A DNA stretch of 64,000 bases, taken from contig NZ_VWWO01000002.1 of assembly GCF_011752935.1 (NCBI RefSeq), positions 2,604,001 through 2,668,000 of the forward strand. The letters are read 5' to 3'. Each line of letters starts with the position of its first letter. The first letter of the stretch is position 1. Positions 47,051-56,261 of this stretch are shown here, piece by piece. The position numbers were made by a program, and so were the translations under genes. This DNA is from Chitinophaga sp. Cy-1792. Lineage in GTDB: Bacteria; Bacteroidota; Bacteroidia; Chitinophagales; Chitinophagaceae. The notes under the pieces are model-generated. The model made no database searches. It saw nothing but the letters and a program-made list of their open reading frames with translations, and was not told the origin of the DNA.

Positions 47051-49087
47051 TTAATGTTGATGTAAAAATGCAAATGGCTCCGACAAAAGGTCAATAGTAT
47101 CACCAAAAAAACCATTTGTCATGTTCAGGGAAGCATCTGCTTTAAATTGATGTTGACTTTCTACTCTTTTACGGTCTATCTTCCTGTCGCCACGTTCCAG
47201 TAGTTCCATATCCAGCAGCGGTTTGCTGATAACGTACTTGAGCTGTAGTGTGTCCAGGTCAAAAATAAGGGTGCATCCACCATACAGCTCGAATCCGTTT
47301 TCAGGAGTAGTACCTTCATCAGTGCGTTTATAGGTACCGTTGAAGTTTCCGTCGCTGTCCAGTAAAACCCCTGACCGTTGAATGATGGAAAAGATAATCT
47401 GATTGATCTGGTTACCATCCGGGCCTATCCGCGAAATTAATCTCAGGTTCTGCACATAAAAGGAAGGCTGTCGCGTACCATAAACTGTGGAAGTCCGTAT
47501 ACCCAAATTTTCCCAGCCATTGTTAAATATGAGGCCTGTTAATTTTTCAAATGCCGAAGAACCTTCAAATTTAATACCCAGGCGTTCATGTAAGGGTAGC
47601 TGATTTTTATGTCGTTCATCTTTTTTGTCATAAGACTTCCCCATATAACCTTTTGTTCTTAAATAGATTTCCTTCCTGTCAGTCTCATACATCAGGTCGG
47701 CCCTGAATTCTCTCAGGAAATCAGCCAGGATTTTAAGCAAGCCTGGCAAAGTATCATCGGTAAATGGTCTGAAGGAATGGCGCAAGCTATCAACGCTTAG
47801 ATTTTTGATACCATCCGGATAAATGCCTCTGCGCCTGAATGCATCAATAAAGAACAGCCGGTAGTTCCTGTTATCATCCGCGACCAGGTCGATATCAGCC
47901 GTTATGATGGCGCGTAAAAAATCGCCGAAGGTGATATCTACCGGCGGACAATAATCAAGTGCCCGGATACACATTTGCAGTACCTGGTTGGCAATTTTCG
48001 CTGCCTCTGCAGCGAGGCGGTTTACCAGGTCCGGATGAAGCTCTCCCTGTGGCAGTATGCCTGTACCATTGGTGGCAATACGTAATAAATCAGCGACCTG
48101 TTTTTTATAAATATTTATAAATGCTTCAAATATTGCTGCCACCAGTATGCTGCCGCGGGCATGGGGTTCCATTATGGTGCGGTACTCATCAACCTCCGGC
48201 TTTTTGGGATGCCATACGCCTGCTTCATCTGTATAACCGATGGCATCACGCAAGCTTCCATAATTTCCAACGGCCATACCGAATTGCTGGGCGAGCTTGC
48301 CTAATGAATTCTGTGCTGCCAGGTCTCCTTTGGTATCTGCCAGTTGTTTTTTTAATACCTCCGGAAAACTAAAATGCTGGAACAGCGCTACGATATCTGC
48401 AAAGGCTTCATGAAAGGCCAGCACGTCAGGATTGGTAGGCAGGTTGTATTGCCGGTGCATCCCATCCAGGATAGCATGTGTGGTTTCATGTGCAATAATA
48501 TCATGGCTAAGGCAGGTAAACACCAGGGATCCCGGCATCTGTAACGAGTTATCCGCCGGCATTGCAGAGAAATAACCAAAAAGCAATGCTTTCTTAACCG
48601 GGCTATAATAGGCATTAGCAGCCCGCAGTGCATGTGGATATATTCTCAGTCGCTGTACATATTCCATGTCCTGCAACCCATTTTTTCTTCTGGGCGCCCA
48701 GATGACTTTCCGGCCAAGTGCACGTTCAAAATTCCTGATCGTCGTCATTGCAACTGCATACACCATCTGCTGATGAAACTGCGGATTACTCTCACTTGGC
48801 GGCAATCCATCCTGCGCCAGCAAATACGGATCATTTAAATCTACCGGCTGATAGAATTGTTTAGTGGTAGGATCGAAGTCAACAACTTCTATGTACTCTC
48901 CAACTGGTCCGGGGCCCTGCGCACTTCCCGCATCAGCCTTATTCCCGGGCTTAGCAGATAAGTTCTCCCAGGGTATTTTATAAACTATTTCATTAAAATC
49001 TGCTGTATCTGCCTGTTGTGAAAAGGCAGGATCAAACGCATATCCACGTAATTTACGGTATGGGGGTCGGGGAATATTCATCATCAT
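47051..49087 (-). CDS. Gluzincin-like zinc metallopeptidase
   Basis: 678 residues without signal peptide. The zinc motif HETTH (His200, Glu201, His204) is followed by EAFAD with Glu227 as likely third ligand and Asp231 as support, the HExxH plus ExxxD pattern of thermolysin-type gluzincins. The ~430 residues after the catalytic centre have no recognised domain and may bind substrate or partner proteins. Being cytosolic, it could cleave an intracellular target. It lies between a patatin-like phospholipase (38-base gap) and an MBL hydrolase (nine-base gap). Confidence 0.82.
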   Translation of the reverse strand: MMMNIPRPPYRKLRGYAFDPAFSQQADTADFNEIVYKIPWENLSAKPGNKADAGSAQGPGPVGEYIEVVDFDPTTKQFYQPVDLNDPYLLAQDGLPPSESNPQFHQQMVYAVAMTTIRNFERALGRKVIWAPRRKNGLQDMEYVQRLRIYPHALRAANAYYSPVKKALLFGYFSAMPADNSLQMPGSLVFTCLSHDIIAHETTHAILDGMHRQYNLPTNPDVLAFHEAFADIVALFQHFSFPEVLKKQLADTKGDLAAQNSLGKLAQQFGMAVGNYGSLRDAIGYTDEAGVWHPKKPEVDEYRTIMEPHARGSILVAAIFEAFINIYKKQVADLLRIATNGTGILPQGELHPDLVNRLAAEAAKIANQVLQMCIRALDYCPPVDITFGDFLRAIITADIDLVADDNRNYRLFFIDAFRRRGIYPDGIKNLSVDSLRHSFRPFTDDTLPGLLKILADFLREFRADLMYETDRKEIYLRTKGYMGKSYDKKDERHKNQLPLHERLGIKFEGSSAFEKLTGLIFNNGWENLGIRTSTVYGTRQPSFYVQNLRLISRIGPDGNQINQIIFSIIQRSGVLLDSDGNFNGTYKRTDEGTTPENGFELYGGCTLIFDLDTLQLKYVISKPLLDMELLERGDRKIDRKRVESQHQFKADASLNMTNGFFGDTIDLLSEPFAFLHQH

Positions 49088-49125
49088 TATTTTACGCTTA
49101 CAATACAGTACAGGTAAAGAATTAT

Positions 49126-50451
49126 TTAACTCATGCTATAAGAATAACTGATCAGCGCCGGACAGTATAATTTTATTTGTAACTCCGTGAGGTTTTCTGC
49201 CTGCCTGATCAGACAATCAATTTTTCTGGCAGACAAGGCAGTAAGATTAGTACCTACACTTCTTGCCAGTTGCCATTCTTCGGCTGATAAGTCTCGTTCT
49301 TTTATCAGCGCATAGTTTGTTTTTTGTTCCAGACTGCTGCGGATTTCGTTGGCATAAGTTGTAGGATCAGTCAGCCACGCCGGATCTAAGTCATGTGCAT
49401 CGACCACTGCAGGCAGTATATTACCTGCTATCAGGTTATTTACAAAACCGGGAATAATTTCATCCAGCTTCCAGCCTAAAGAATAGTAGGCAATAGGTTT
49501 TGCTGCCCCACCCACATTCCTGTAGATATTCTGCTGCATCTGGGAAGCTTTGATACGGTACATAAACAGGTCGACAGTACGCAGGAGTAATGACAACACA
49601 TTCGGATATTTTTTATCTGCCTTAAAATTACCACCGGCATCTGACGTAATAATTGTCTCGCATTCATAACTGCTTTTGTTCTGGGTCAGTTTATGAATAC
49701 CCTGATTATCGTATACGCCGCCATCTACCAACGCCGGGCGTACCCGTTTACTATCTTCCGGATTTTTAAAAAAAGCAGTATCAATAAATACAGGTGAGAA
49801 GGCAAAAGGCACACAGCTGGAGGCCGTAACAGCCCTTGATACCGGGAACATTTCATGTTTGAAATACACCGGCGGTTTAAAATCCTTCTCAAATTCATAG
49901 GCCGAGTCAGACATCTTATACTGGGAAAAAGTAAAAGGACGCCCGGTATGTAGGTTCGACGAGCCGATAGCAATTATTGGCTTACCTGGCAGTATATCTT
50001 TCAGCGTCTGGCCATGATAAAAAAAGGCATCGTACGCCTTTTCAACAGCCTGACTTACCGGGAATATAAGATACTGGAAAAAATAAAGCAGTATAAAAAA
50101 CAGCGCCAGTACCGGGAAGCATAACCAGGAATAAGCGGTAAGCGTCAGACAAAAACTCCCCCCGATAAATAGTACCAGGAATAATAATGTACGAATAAAA
50201 ATAAACGACTGCAGGATATGGCCGATCACACATTTTGTGCGAAGCTTTTCCTTCATCTCCTCGTGAAAAGATGGGAAATCCCCCTTATGCAGGCACCAGG
50301 CAGCACCCGTGATAGAACCACCTGAAATGGTAGACAACACCTCTACCCTATTGAGAATTTGCATCTCATCCAGCTTTTTAAGGGTACCAAGATGAAATGC
50401 TGCGGCGCGGTAACCACCACCGGAAAGGGATAATCCAAGTTTTTTAGGCAT
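49126..50451 (-). CDS. Patatin-like phospholipase with membrane segments
   Basis: 441 residues. Patatin signatures: oxyanion-type GGGYRAAAFHLG (~11-22), nucleophile Ser43 in STISGGS, and Asp243 in VDGGVYDN. Two to three hydrophobic segments (~83-140; FIRTLLFLVLFIGGSFCL and a later FFILLYFFQYLIF) interrupt the fold, suggesting anchoring to the inner membrane where it would attack phospholipids. It is the first gene of the operon with a cytosolic metallopeptidase and two MBL hydrolases. Patatins often act as membrane-damaging effectors in anti-phage systems such as CBASS, but no cyclase is present here. Confidence 0.88.
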   Translation of the reverse strand: MPKKLGLSLSGGGYRAAAFHLGTLKKLDEMQILNRVEVLSTISGGSITGAAWCLHKGDFPSFHEEMKEKLRTKCVIGHILQSFIFIRTLLFLVLFIGGSFCLTLTAYSWLCFPVLALFFILLYFFQYLIFPVSQAVEKAYDAFFYHGQTLKDILPGKPIIAIGSSNLHTGRPFTFSQYKMSDSAYEFEKDFKPPVYFKHEMFPVSRAVTASSCVPFAFSPVFIDTAFFKNPEDSKRVRPALVDGGVYDNQGIHKLTQNKSSYECETIITSDAGGNFKADKKYPNVLSLLLRTVDLFMYRIKASQMQQNIYRNVGGAAKPIAYYSLGWKLDEIIPGFVNNLIAGNILPAVVDAHDLDPAWLTDPTTYANEIRSSLEQKTNYALIKERDLSAEEWQLARSVGTNLTALSARKIDCLIRQAENLTELQIKLYCPALISYSYSMS

Positions 50452-50744
50452 AGCAGATCTATTTATAGGACAAAAACAAGATTTGAAATATCGTTGGCAT
50501 CACAAAGAAGATAATAACACTATTATCCGGGGATCAACACAACACACTGAATCTTTGATTGTCGGGGCTCATGCTGCATTATTTCAACATCGCGGAATAT
50601 TTCTACAGTATAAAATCAGGTTACAGTTTCACACCATGATCCTTGGTCGCTATTAATTGAAGCCTAAATTATTAAAAAAAATGGAAATGCAAATACAACT
50701 TACCGGGTAATATCCAACCTGGCCTGATACCAGGTACAATAATA
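50452..50744. other. Gene-free stretch upstream of the patatin gene
   Basis: A+T-rich. It should hold the promoter of the four-gene operon on the minus strand. No good TAnnTTTG match was found, and a 9-codon micro-ORF at 50681-50710 has no support. Confidence 0.5.
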
Positions 50745-50782
50745 GTAACCGCTGTATGAACACAAGGCCATACAGCGGTTAC
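50745..50782 (-). terminator. 14-bp hairpin after AraC regulator
   Basis: gtaaccgctgtatg and catacagcggttac form a perfect stem with a 10-base loop, about 20 bases past the minus-strand stop at 50801. The U-tract is weak (actattattg). Confidence 0.55.
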
Positions 50783-50800
50783 CTGCATAACTATAACTAT

Positions 50801-51703
50801 CTATACCAGCACCAGCTGCCTGTTATAATTCATCTTAAATTCTTTCGGTGTACAACCTTTCCTGCGCTTAAACAGTTTATTAAAATTCGCCATATTATTA
50901 AACCCGCAATGGTAGGCAATTTCTGCAATGGTTAGCTGTGTGGAGATCAGCATACGGGTTACGTTACCCAGCCTGATTTCCATGAGGTTTTCTGTAAAGG
51001 TGAAGCCGGTCTGTGCTTTTATAAAGCGGCTGAATGAGGCTTCAGACATGTTTACAATCCGTGCTATTTCTGATAAGCCTATCTGGCTGCCGTACCGGCG
51101 TGTCATAAATTCGAAAGCCTTCTCCAGCCGCTGGCTTTCGTGTGTAACGGTACCACGGCTGAAAGTAGCGTCAGAGAGCAGGGTATTGTTCCTGGCAGTA
51201 GATAAATCGTGCAACAGGGATAACAGCTGTATGAACGAATCAAAGCCACTCAGTTTTTCCAGGTCTATGATCCGCTGCTTTACCTGCGTGGCCACCTGTG
51301 GTGCAAAGGCAAGGCCGCGTCCTGCCAGCTCCAGCAATTTCCGGATGGAGCGCAGCTGGTCCTTCTCCAGGAAATTCTGGGAAAACAAATCCTTATGAAA
51401 CTGTACAGTTACCTCCAGCACGTCTTCGTCATGGTCCCTTTCCGTAAACCAGCCATGGGGCAGGTTCGGCCCGATCAGCACCAACTCCACATCTGCTATA
51501 TGCCCGATATGGTCGCCTACAATCCGCTGAATCCCCTTTCCGCCAATGATCAGGTTCAACTCCATTTCCTCATGCGAATGCAGGGGAAAAGAAAAAGAAC
51601 GCTTACGACGCGAAAAAATAGAGAAACAATCATGTGCCCCTAATGGTGTTATCTCCCTCATTACTTTCTTAAACAGGAAACGATCGTTAAACATGGAATT
51701 CAT
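50801..51703 (-). CDS. AraC-family transcriptional regulator
   Basis: 300 residues from ATG 51703; the ATG at 51694 is also possible. The N-terminal cupin (~35-125) shows FPLHSHEEMELNLIIGGKG. The C-terminal two-HTH domain (~195-300) shows IGLSEIARIVNMSEASFSRF and LTIAEIAYHCGFNNMANF. Sugar-responsive AraC proteins often sit beside glycan loci. It is divergent from the HTCS gene and may be part of mannan control. Confidence 0.92.
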   Translation of the reverse strand: MNSMFNDRFLFKKVMREITPLGAHDCFSIFSRRKRSFSFPLHSHEEMELNLIIGGKGIQRIVGDHIGHIADVELVLIGPNLPHGWFTERDHDEDVLEVTVQFHKDLFSQNFLEKDQLRSIRKLLELAGRGLAFAPQVATQVKQRIIDLEKLSGFDSFIQLLSLLHDLSTARNNTLLSDATFSRGTVTHESQRLEKAFEFMTRRYGSQIGLSEIARIVNMSEASFSRFIKAQTGFTFTENLMEIRLGNVTRMLISTQLTIAEIAYHCGFNNMANFNKLFKRRKGCTPKEFKMNYNRQLVLV

Positions 51704-51884
51704 TTTTTGTAGCTTGTTTGTTGTACCGTTTCAATATTATTAAGTGCAGCCGCTTTCCCTTTGATTTACAGTGCAGGGTTCTTGAAATATAGTCCAGATT
51801 TTAAAAGACAAATAAAAAATCACATATCAATCATCTAAATACATATATATTAAAAATATATTTTAATGAGATCCCTGTCATAGA

Positions 51885-51892
51885 TATATTTG
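51885..51892 (+). promoter_or_regulatory. Candidate -7 element TATATTTG before the HTCS
   Basis: A match to TAnnTTTG in the divergent AraC/HTCS intergenic region, 77 bases before the HTCS start. The -33 position reads TTTT, not TTG, so it is tentative. Confidence 0.35.
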
Positions 51893-51968
51893 GAAAGATT
51901 TATCCGGCAGTAATTTTTTATCAACCAATGTTGTTCCACGTCGTGAAATAATACGAATCCGTGCCTGT

Positions 51969-54900
51969 ATGCCAGCATATGTAAGAATTAAAATACTCCT
52001 GCTGCTGTTACTGACCAGTTACCAGGTAGCAGTACCGCAGTCGGCCAACTATAACTTCTATAATATCTCTACTGATAATGGTCTTCCTACCAACGACTAT
52101 CAGAAGATCTATTATGATTCCCGCGGTTTTTTATGGCTGGCATCTTTTGATGGCCTGTTCAGATGGGACGGCTATACGATCACCAAATACCTCCACAACG
52201 AGCAGGATAGTCTGACCCTGAACAACAACATTGTGCATTCCATCTATGAAGACAGCCAGCACCATCTTTGGGTGGGCACCATAGACGGACTGCATGTATA
52301 CGATCCTGCCCTGGATGTTTTCCGGCGTATCCCGCTCAACAAAAGCAATGATAAAATCCCTGTCAACGCCATTTTGGAAGATGACATGCAGCAGCTATGG
52401 CTGGGTACTTCCAATGGTCTGTGCCATTTCAATACGGCCACCATGCAGGCGGACTGGCTGCCAGGACAGGGCCCCGAAAACATCATCTTCTGCCTGACAA
52501 AAGGCCAGGAGCATACCATCTGGGCTGGCACATTCAATAAAGGCGTGATACGGTTCAATACCCGCAACCGCGATTTTCAATACTTCAGAAATACAGCACA
52601 GCAACCACACCTGCTGGCAAGTAATAAAATTCAGTGTATACTGTCGGACAGGCAGCAACGTATATGGGTGGGCACGGAAGACAGAGGCATCACCGTTTTG
52701 GACGGGGCAGGAAAACAACTGGCCAGCTTCGACAATATCCCCGGGGGCCAGGATGCAGGCCATAGCAATATCCGTTGCCTGTATGAAGATAAAGCCGGCA
52801 CGATCTGGATTGGTATAGGAAGAAAGCAAATAGCCACCGTGGCAGCGGGAACCCTTCAGCCACGGACTTTTAACGGCAAATCACAAAATAACGGGCAACC
52901 GGAACTCAATACCATTACGGCTGTCACCGAAGACAATTTCGGCAACACCTGGTTTGCATCTGCCGGCAACGGCATCTTCAGCACCAACAACAATAAAAAC
53001 ATATTTACTAACGCCCTCGGACATACGGCCGCATTGCCAGGACTCAACACCACCGTGGTCACCGCGCTTCATGAAGACAGGCGCCATAAAATCTGGATCG
53101 GCACTGCCGGCAATGGCCTCCTCAGCTACGACCCTGATAAGGCCGGCGCCATTGCCCCCTCCCCGCTTTATGGAAACCTCGCTGTCAATGATATCCAGGA
53201 AGATGCCTCCGGCAACCTCTGGGTAGCTACCTGGGCGGATGGCCTGATCCAATACGATCCGGCCACCGGCAAAAAAACAAAATACCTCCACGACCCCGCC
53301 AATAACCAGTCGCTGATCAACAACGATGTAAAAACCATTCTGGCCGACGATAGTCTGCTCTGGATCGGCACACATGGTGAAGGCATCTGCGTATTAAATC
53401 TGCAAAACAAAATATTTACCCATTATAAAAATAACAACAGGTACCCCTTCAATATGCAATTACCCGCATGGGTCAACCACCTGTATAAAGACGCCAGGCA
53501 ACGCATCTGGATCAGTACCTACAGCGGTATTTTCTGCTACGACAGGAAAACATTCCATCAATTTCAGCATAACAACGACAGCAACAGCATCAACAGCAAT
53601 TCTGTCAATATGGTTACCAGCGATCAGCAGGGAAACATCTGGATTGTTACGGAGCAGGGGCTGGACAGGTACGAAGAAACCACCGGGCACTTCGTCCATT
53701 ACAACGCCAGGTATCCCCTACCCGTTTCCATGAAATCTATCGCCTGCGACGACCAGCAAAACCTCTGGATGGGCACTAATGAAGGGCTGATTTGCTTACA
53801 GCCGGCCACCGGGAAAATTATCCGTTATGATAAAAATGACGGATTACCGCAGCAGACCTTCTTCCAGAAAGCCGCGCTGAAAGCCAGTAACGGGCAGTTA
53901 TACTTCGGCGGCCCTAAAGGGTTCAGCACCTTTCGCCCAGGTAGCATTGCCGCTACGCCGGCGCCAGCCTACTTCTATTTCAAGGACCTGTCTATTTTCG
54001 GTGAGCAGCAACGCCCCGGCCGTACCAACAGCGCTTTAAGCCGCAGCCTGTTCCTAACGGACACGATTACACTAACGCAAAAGCAATCCTTCTTTACCAT
54101 TGCCTTTGCAGCCATCAACCTCTATGCGCCGGAAAAAATAAAATACAGCTATAAACTGGAAGGCTATTTTAACGACTGGATAGACGTAGTAGATGAACGC
54201 AAGATATCCTTTGCACATCTTCCCCCCGGCCATTACCACCTGCAGGTACGGTATACAGATATATATGGCAACTGGCTGCCTCCGGCGAAACCGCTTGTCA
54301 TACATATTCTTCCTTACTGGTGGCAGACCTGGTGGTTTTACGTATTGTCGTTCCTGTTAGTGGTCATTGCTATCATCAGTATATTTTACTGGCGCGTTGC
54401 CAATGTAAAAAAGAGAAACCGCCTGTTGAAGGAAGAGGTTAAAAGACAAACCCAAAAGTTACTGGAAAGTCATACTTCCCTGCTGGAACAGCATGATAAA
54501 ATATCCTCGCAAAAAGAAAAGCTGGAAATCTCCTATGAAGAAATTGTAAGACAGACAGATAAAATTCTGGAACAGCAATTACAGATTTCTGATCAGAATA
54601 AAGACCTGGAAATTGCTGTTTCCCAGCTGGAGAAATTAAATAAATCCAAAGACTACTTCTTTTCCATTCTGGCCCATGACCTGAAAAACCCTGTGGCGGC
54701 GCTAAAAGAGCTGTCGGGTTATTTGTACAATCATATGCCTTCCATTGAAGGTCCTGACCTACGTCAGTACCTGAAAAACATGCACGCCTCATCTGCACAT
54801 GTATTTGAGCTGCTTGTAAATCTGCTGAGCTGGTCCATGTCGCAGTCGAAACAACGGCAATTACATCCTGAAGCCTGCAACCTGGCTACCATCATTCATA

Positions 54901-56195
54901 ATAATGCCGCGCTCCTGGAAAATCATTCTACCAACAAACATATACACCTGGTAGACCAGACACAGGACCATTGGATATTTGCAGACAGGCAGATGATGGA
55001 TGTTATTATCAGAAACCTGCTTTCCAACAGTATCAAATTCACGGACTATGGCGGCAGCGTAACTGTTAAAAGCAGGCAGGAAGCGGATTACATCTACCTG
55101 GACATCATCGATACCGGCATCGGTATGAATGAACATATGCTGGCACATTTATTTGATGTAGATAAAAATATGGTGAGCAGAGGTACTGCCGGAGAGAAAG
55201 GTACCGGGCTTGGACTGGTCATCGTGAAAGACTTCCTGGAGGCCAACCATGGCACGATACAGGTATCCAGCGCACCGGGGAAAGGAACGGCATTTTCGCT
55301 GTGTATCCCTACAGCAGCGGCACCTGCCACTGCTGACATCAGCATTGCCCAGGCAACAGCCACACCAGCAGACACCTGGCAGCAGTTGAATACGGACAGG
55401 TTTATACAATTCCGCGGCAGAAAGATCCTGGTGGTGGAAGACAACAAAGATATGCGCGATTACCTGCGCCTGCTACTATCTGAGGTATTCGAAATATTTG
55501 AAGCCGCCGATGGCAGCAGTGGCATTGCGCTGGCACAGCAGGTACTGCCTGCCGCCATTATCACCGATCTGCTGATGCCGGGCATCAACGGTATTCAATT
55601 CTGTAAGGAGATCAAAACAACTACCGCTACCAGCCATATCCCCGTTATCATACTTACCAGCCAGGATACCGGCGAAATGCAGGCCAGCGGCTACGAAGCA
55701 GGCGCCGATGCCTACCTTACCAAACCCCTCAACGCAGCCGTGCTGGCACAGGTACTGATGGCGCAGCTACAGAAGCAGGACAGTACGTACAGGCGTTTAC
55801 GTGAGCAGATCTTCAGCGATATGCCGTTATCTCCGGATATGCAGCAGTTGTCGGAAACAGACCAGGACTTTTTACAGCAGCTGATCCTGATGATCGAAGA
55901 TCAGCTGGGCAACCAGGAACTGGATGCCAAAACGATTGCCAAAGGCTTGTTTGTGAGCAGAAGCCTGCTCTATAACAAAGTAAAAAACCTGACCGGGCAA
56001 ACAGTACATGAGTTTATTAAGGCCATCCGCCTCCGTAAAGGCTTGCAGTTACTGCTGGAAGAAAATATGACGATTAACCAGATAGCCTTCGAAGTAGGCT
56101 TTAACAGCCATTCCTACTTCGACAAATGTTTTATCAGGCAATATGGTGTGGGCCCTAAAGAATATCTCAACAGGAAAAAGAAAGTCAGGACATAG
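51969..56195 (+). CDS. Hybrid two-component system (HTCS) regulator
   Basis: 1,408 residues in one chain: signal peptide, periplasmic two-propeller sensor of Reg_prop repeats (~25-690), Y_Y_Y domain (~690-780), one transmembrane helix (~786-808) and a coiled-coil linker. Then HisKA with His903 (LAHDLKNP), HATPase (~1000-1120), receiver with Asp1200 (ITDLLMP) and an AraC-type HTH (~1300-1408; MTINQIAFEVGFNSHSYFDK). Such proteins bind a specific oligosaccharide in the periplasm and activate the matching polysaccharide utilisation locus. Context (GH26, DUF5060 enzyme, SusCD) points to a mannan oligosaccharide ligand. Confidence 0.96.
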   Translation: MPAYVRIKILLLLLLTSYQVAVPQSANYNFYNISTDNGLPTNDYQKIYYDSRGFLWLASFDGLFRWDGYTITKYLHNEQDSLTLNNNIVHSIYEDSQHHLWVGTIDGLHVYDPALDVFRRIPLNKSNDKIPVNAILEDDMQQLWLGTSNGLCHFNTATMQADWLPGQGPENIIFCLTKGQEHTIWAGTFNKGVIRFNTRNRDFQYFRNTAQQPHLLASNKIQCILSDRQQRIWVGTEDRGITVLDGAGKQLASFDNIPGGQDAGHSNIRCLYEDKAGTIWIGIGRKQIATVAAGTLQPRTFNGKSQNNGQPELNTITAVTEDNFGNTWFASAGNGIFSTNNNKNIFTNALGHTAALPGLNTTVVTALHEDRRHKIWIGTAGNGLLSYDPDKAGAIAPSPLYGNLAVNDIQEDASGNLWVATWADGLIQYDPATGKKTKYLHDPANNQSLINNDVKTILADDSLLWIGTHGEGICVLNLQNKIFTHYKNNNRYPFNMQLPAWVNHLYKDARQRIWISTYSGIFCYDRKTFHQFQHNNDSNSINSNSVNMVTSDQQGNIWIVTEQGLDRYEETTGHFVHYNARYPLPVSMKSIACDDQQNLWMGTNEGLICLQPATGKIIRYDKNDGLPQQTFFQKAALKASNGQLYFGGPKGFSTFRPGSIAATPAPAYFYFKDLSIFGEQQRPGRTNSALSRSLFLTDTITLTQKQSFFTIAFAAINLYAPEKIKYSYKLEGYFNDWIDVVDERKISFAHLPPGHYHLQVRYTDIYGNWLPPAKPLVIHILPYWWQTWWFYVLSFLLVVIAIISIFYWRVANVKKRNRLLKEEVKRQTQKLLESHTSLLEQHDKISSQKEKLEISYEEIVRQTDKILEQQLQISDQNKDLEIAVSQLEKLNKSKDYFFSILAHDLKNPVAALKELSGYLYNHMPSIEGPDLRQYLKNMHASSAHVFELLVNLLSWSMSQSKQRQLHPEACNLATIIHNNAALLENHSTNKHIHLVDQTQDHWIFADRQMMDVIIRNLLSNSIKFTDYGGSVTVKSRQEADYIYLDIIDTGIGMNEHMLAHLFDVDKNMVSRGTAGEKGTGLGLVIVKDFLEANHGTIQVSSAPGKGTAFSLCIPTAAAPATADISIAQATATPADTWQQLNTDRFIQFRGRKILVVEDNKDMRDYLRLLLSEVFEIFEAADGSSGIALAQQVLPAAIITDLLMPGINGIQFCKEIKTTTATSHIPVIILTSQDTGEMQASGYEAGADAYLTKPLNAAVLAQVLMAQLQKQDSTYRRLREQIFSDMPLSPDMQQLSETDQDFLQQLILMIEDQLGNQELDAKTIAKGLFVSRSLLYNKVKNLTGQTVHEFIKAIRLRKGLQLLLEENMTINQIAFEVGFNSHSYFDKCFIRQYGVGPKEYLNRKKKVRT

Positions 56196-56248
56196 AATAA
56201 GCATTATAATTCATCATTTGAGCATTAACCAGAGAGCCGCCTCCCGGC

Positions 56249-56256
56249 TACCTTTG
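56249..56256 (+). promoter_or_regulatory. TAnnTTTG-like element TACCTTTG just before the DUF5060 gene
   Basis: It matches the -7 consensus but ends five bases before the ATG. If real, the mRNA would be leaderless or nearly so. A TTTG at 56217 is too far upstream (28-base gap) to be a normal -33. Confidence 0.3.
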
Positions 56257-56261
56257 GTAAG

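Noticed and set aside
49126..50451. Patatin operon as a CBASS system
   Set aside because: No cGAS/DncV-like nucleotidyltransferase or ubiquitin-like genes are present nearby.
50681..50710. Nine-codon ORF upstream of the patatin operon
   Set aside because: No ribosome-binding context, conservation or precursor-peptide features to support it.
56249..56256. TACCTTTG as a proven leaderless promoter of the DUF5060 gene
   Set aside because: No properly spaced -33 element; kept only as a low-confidence site.
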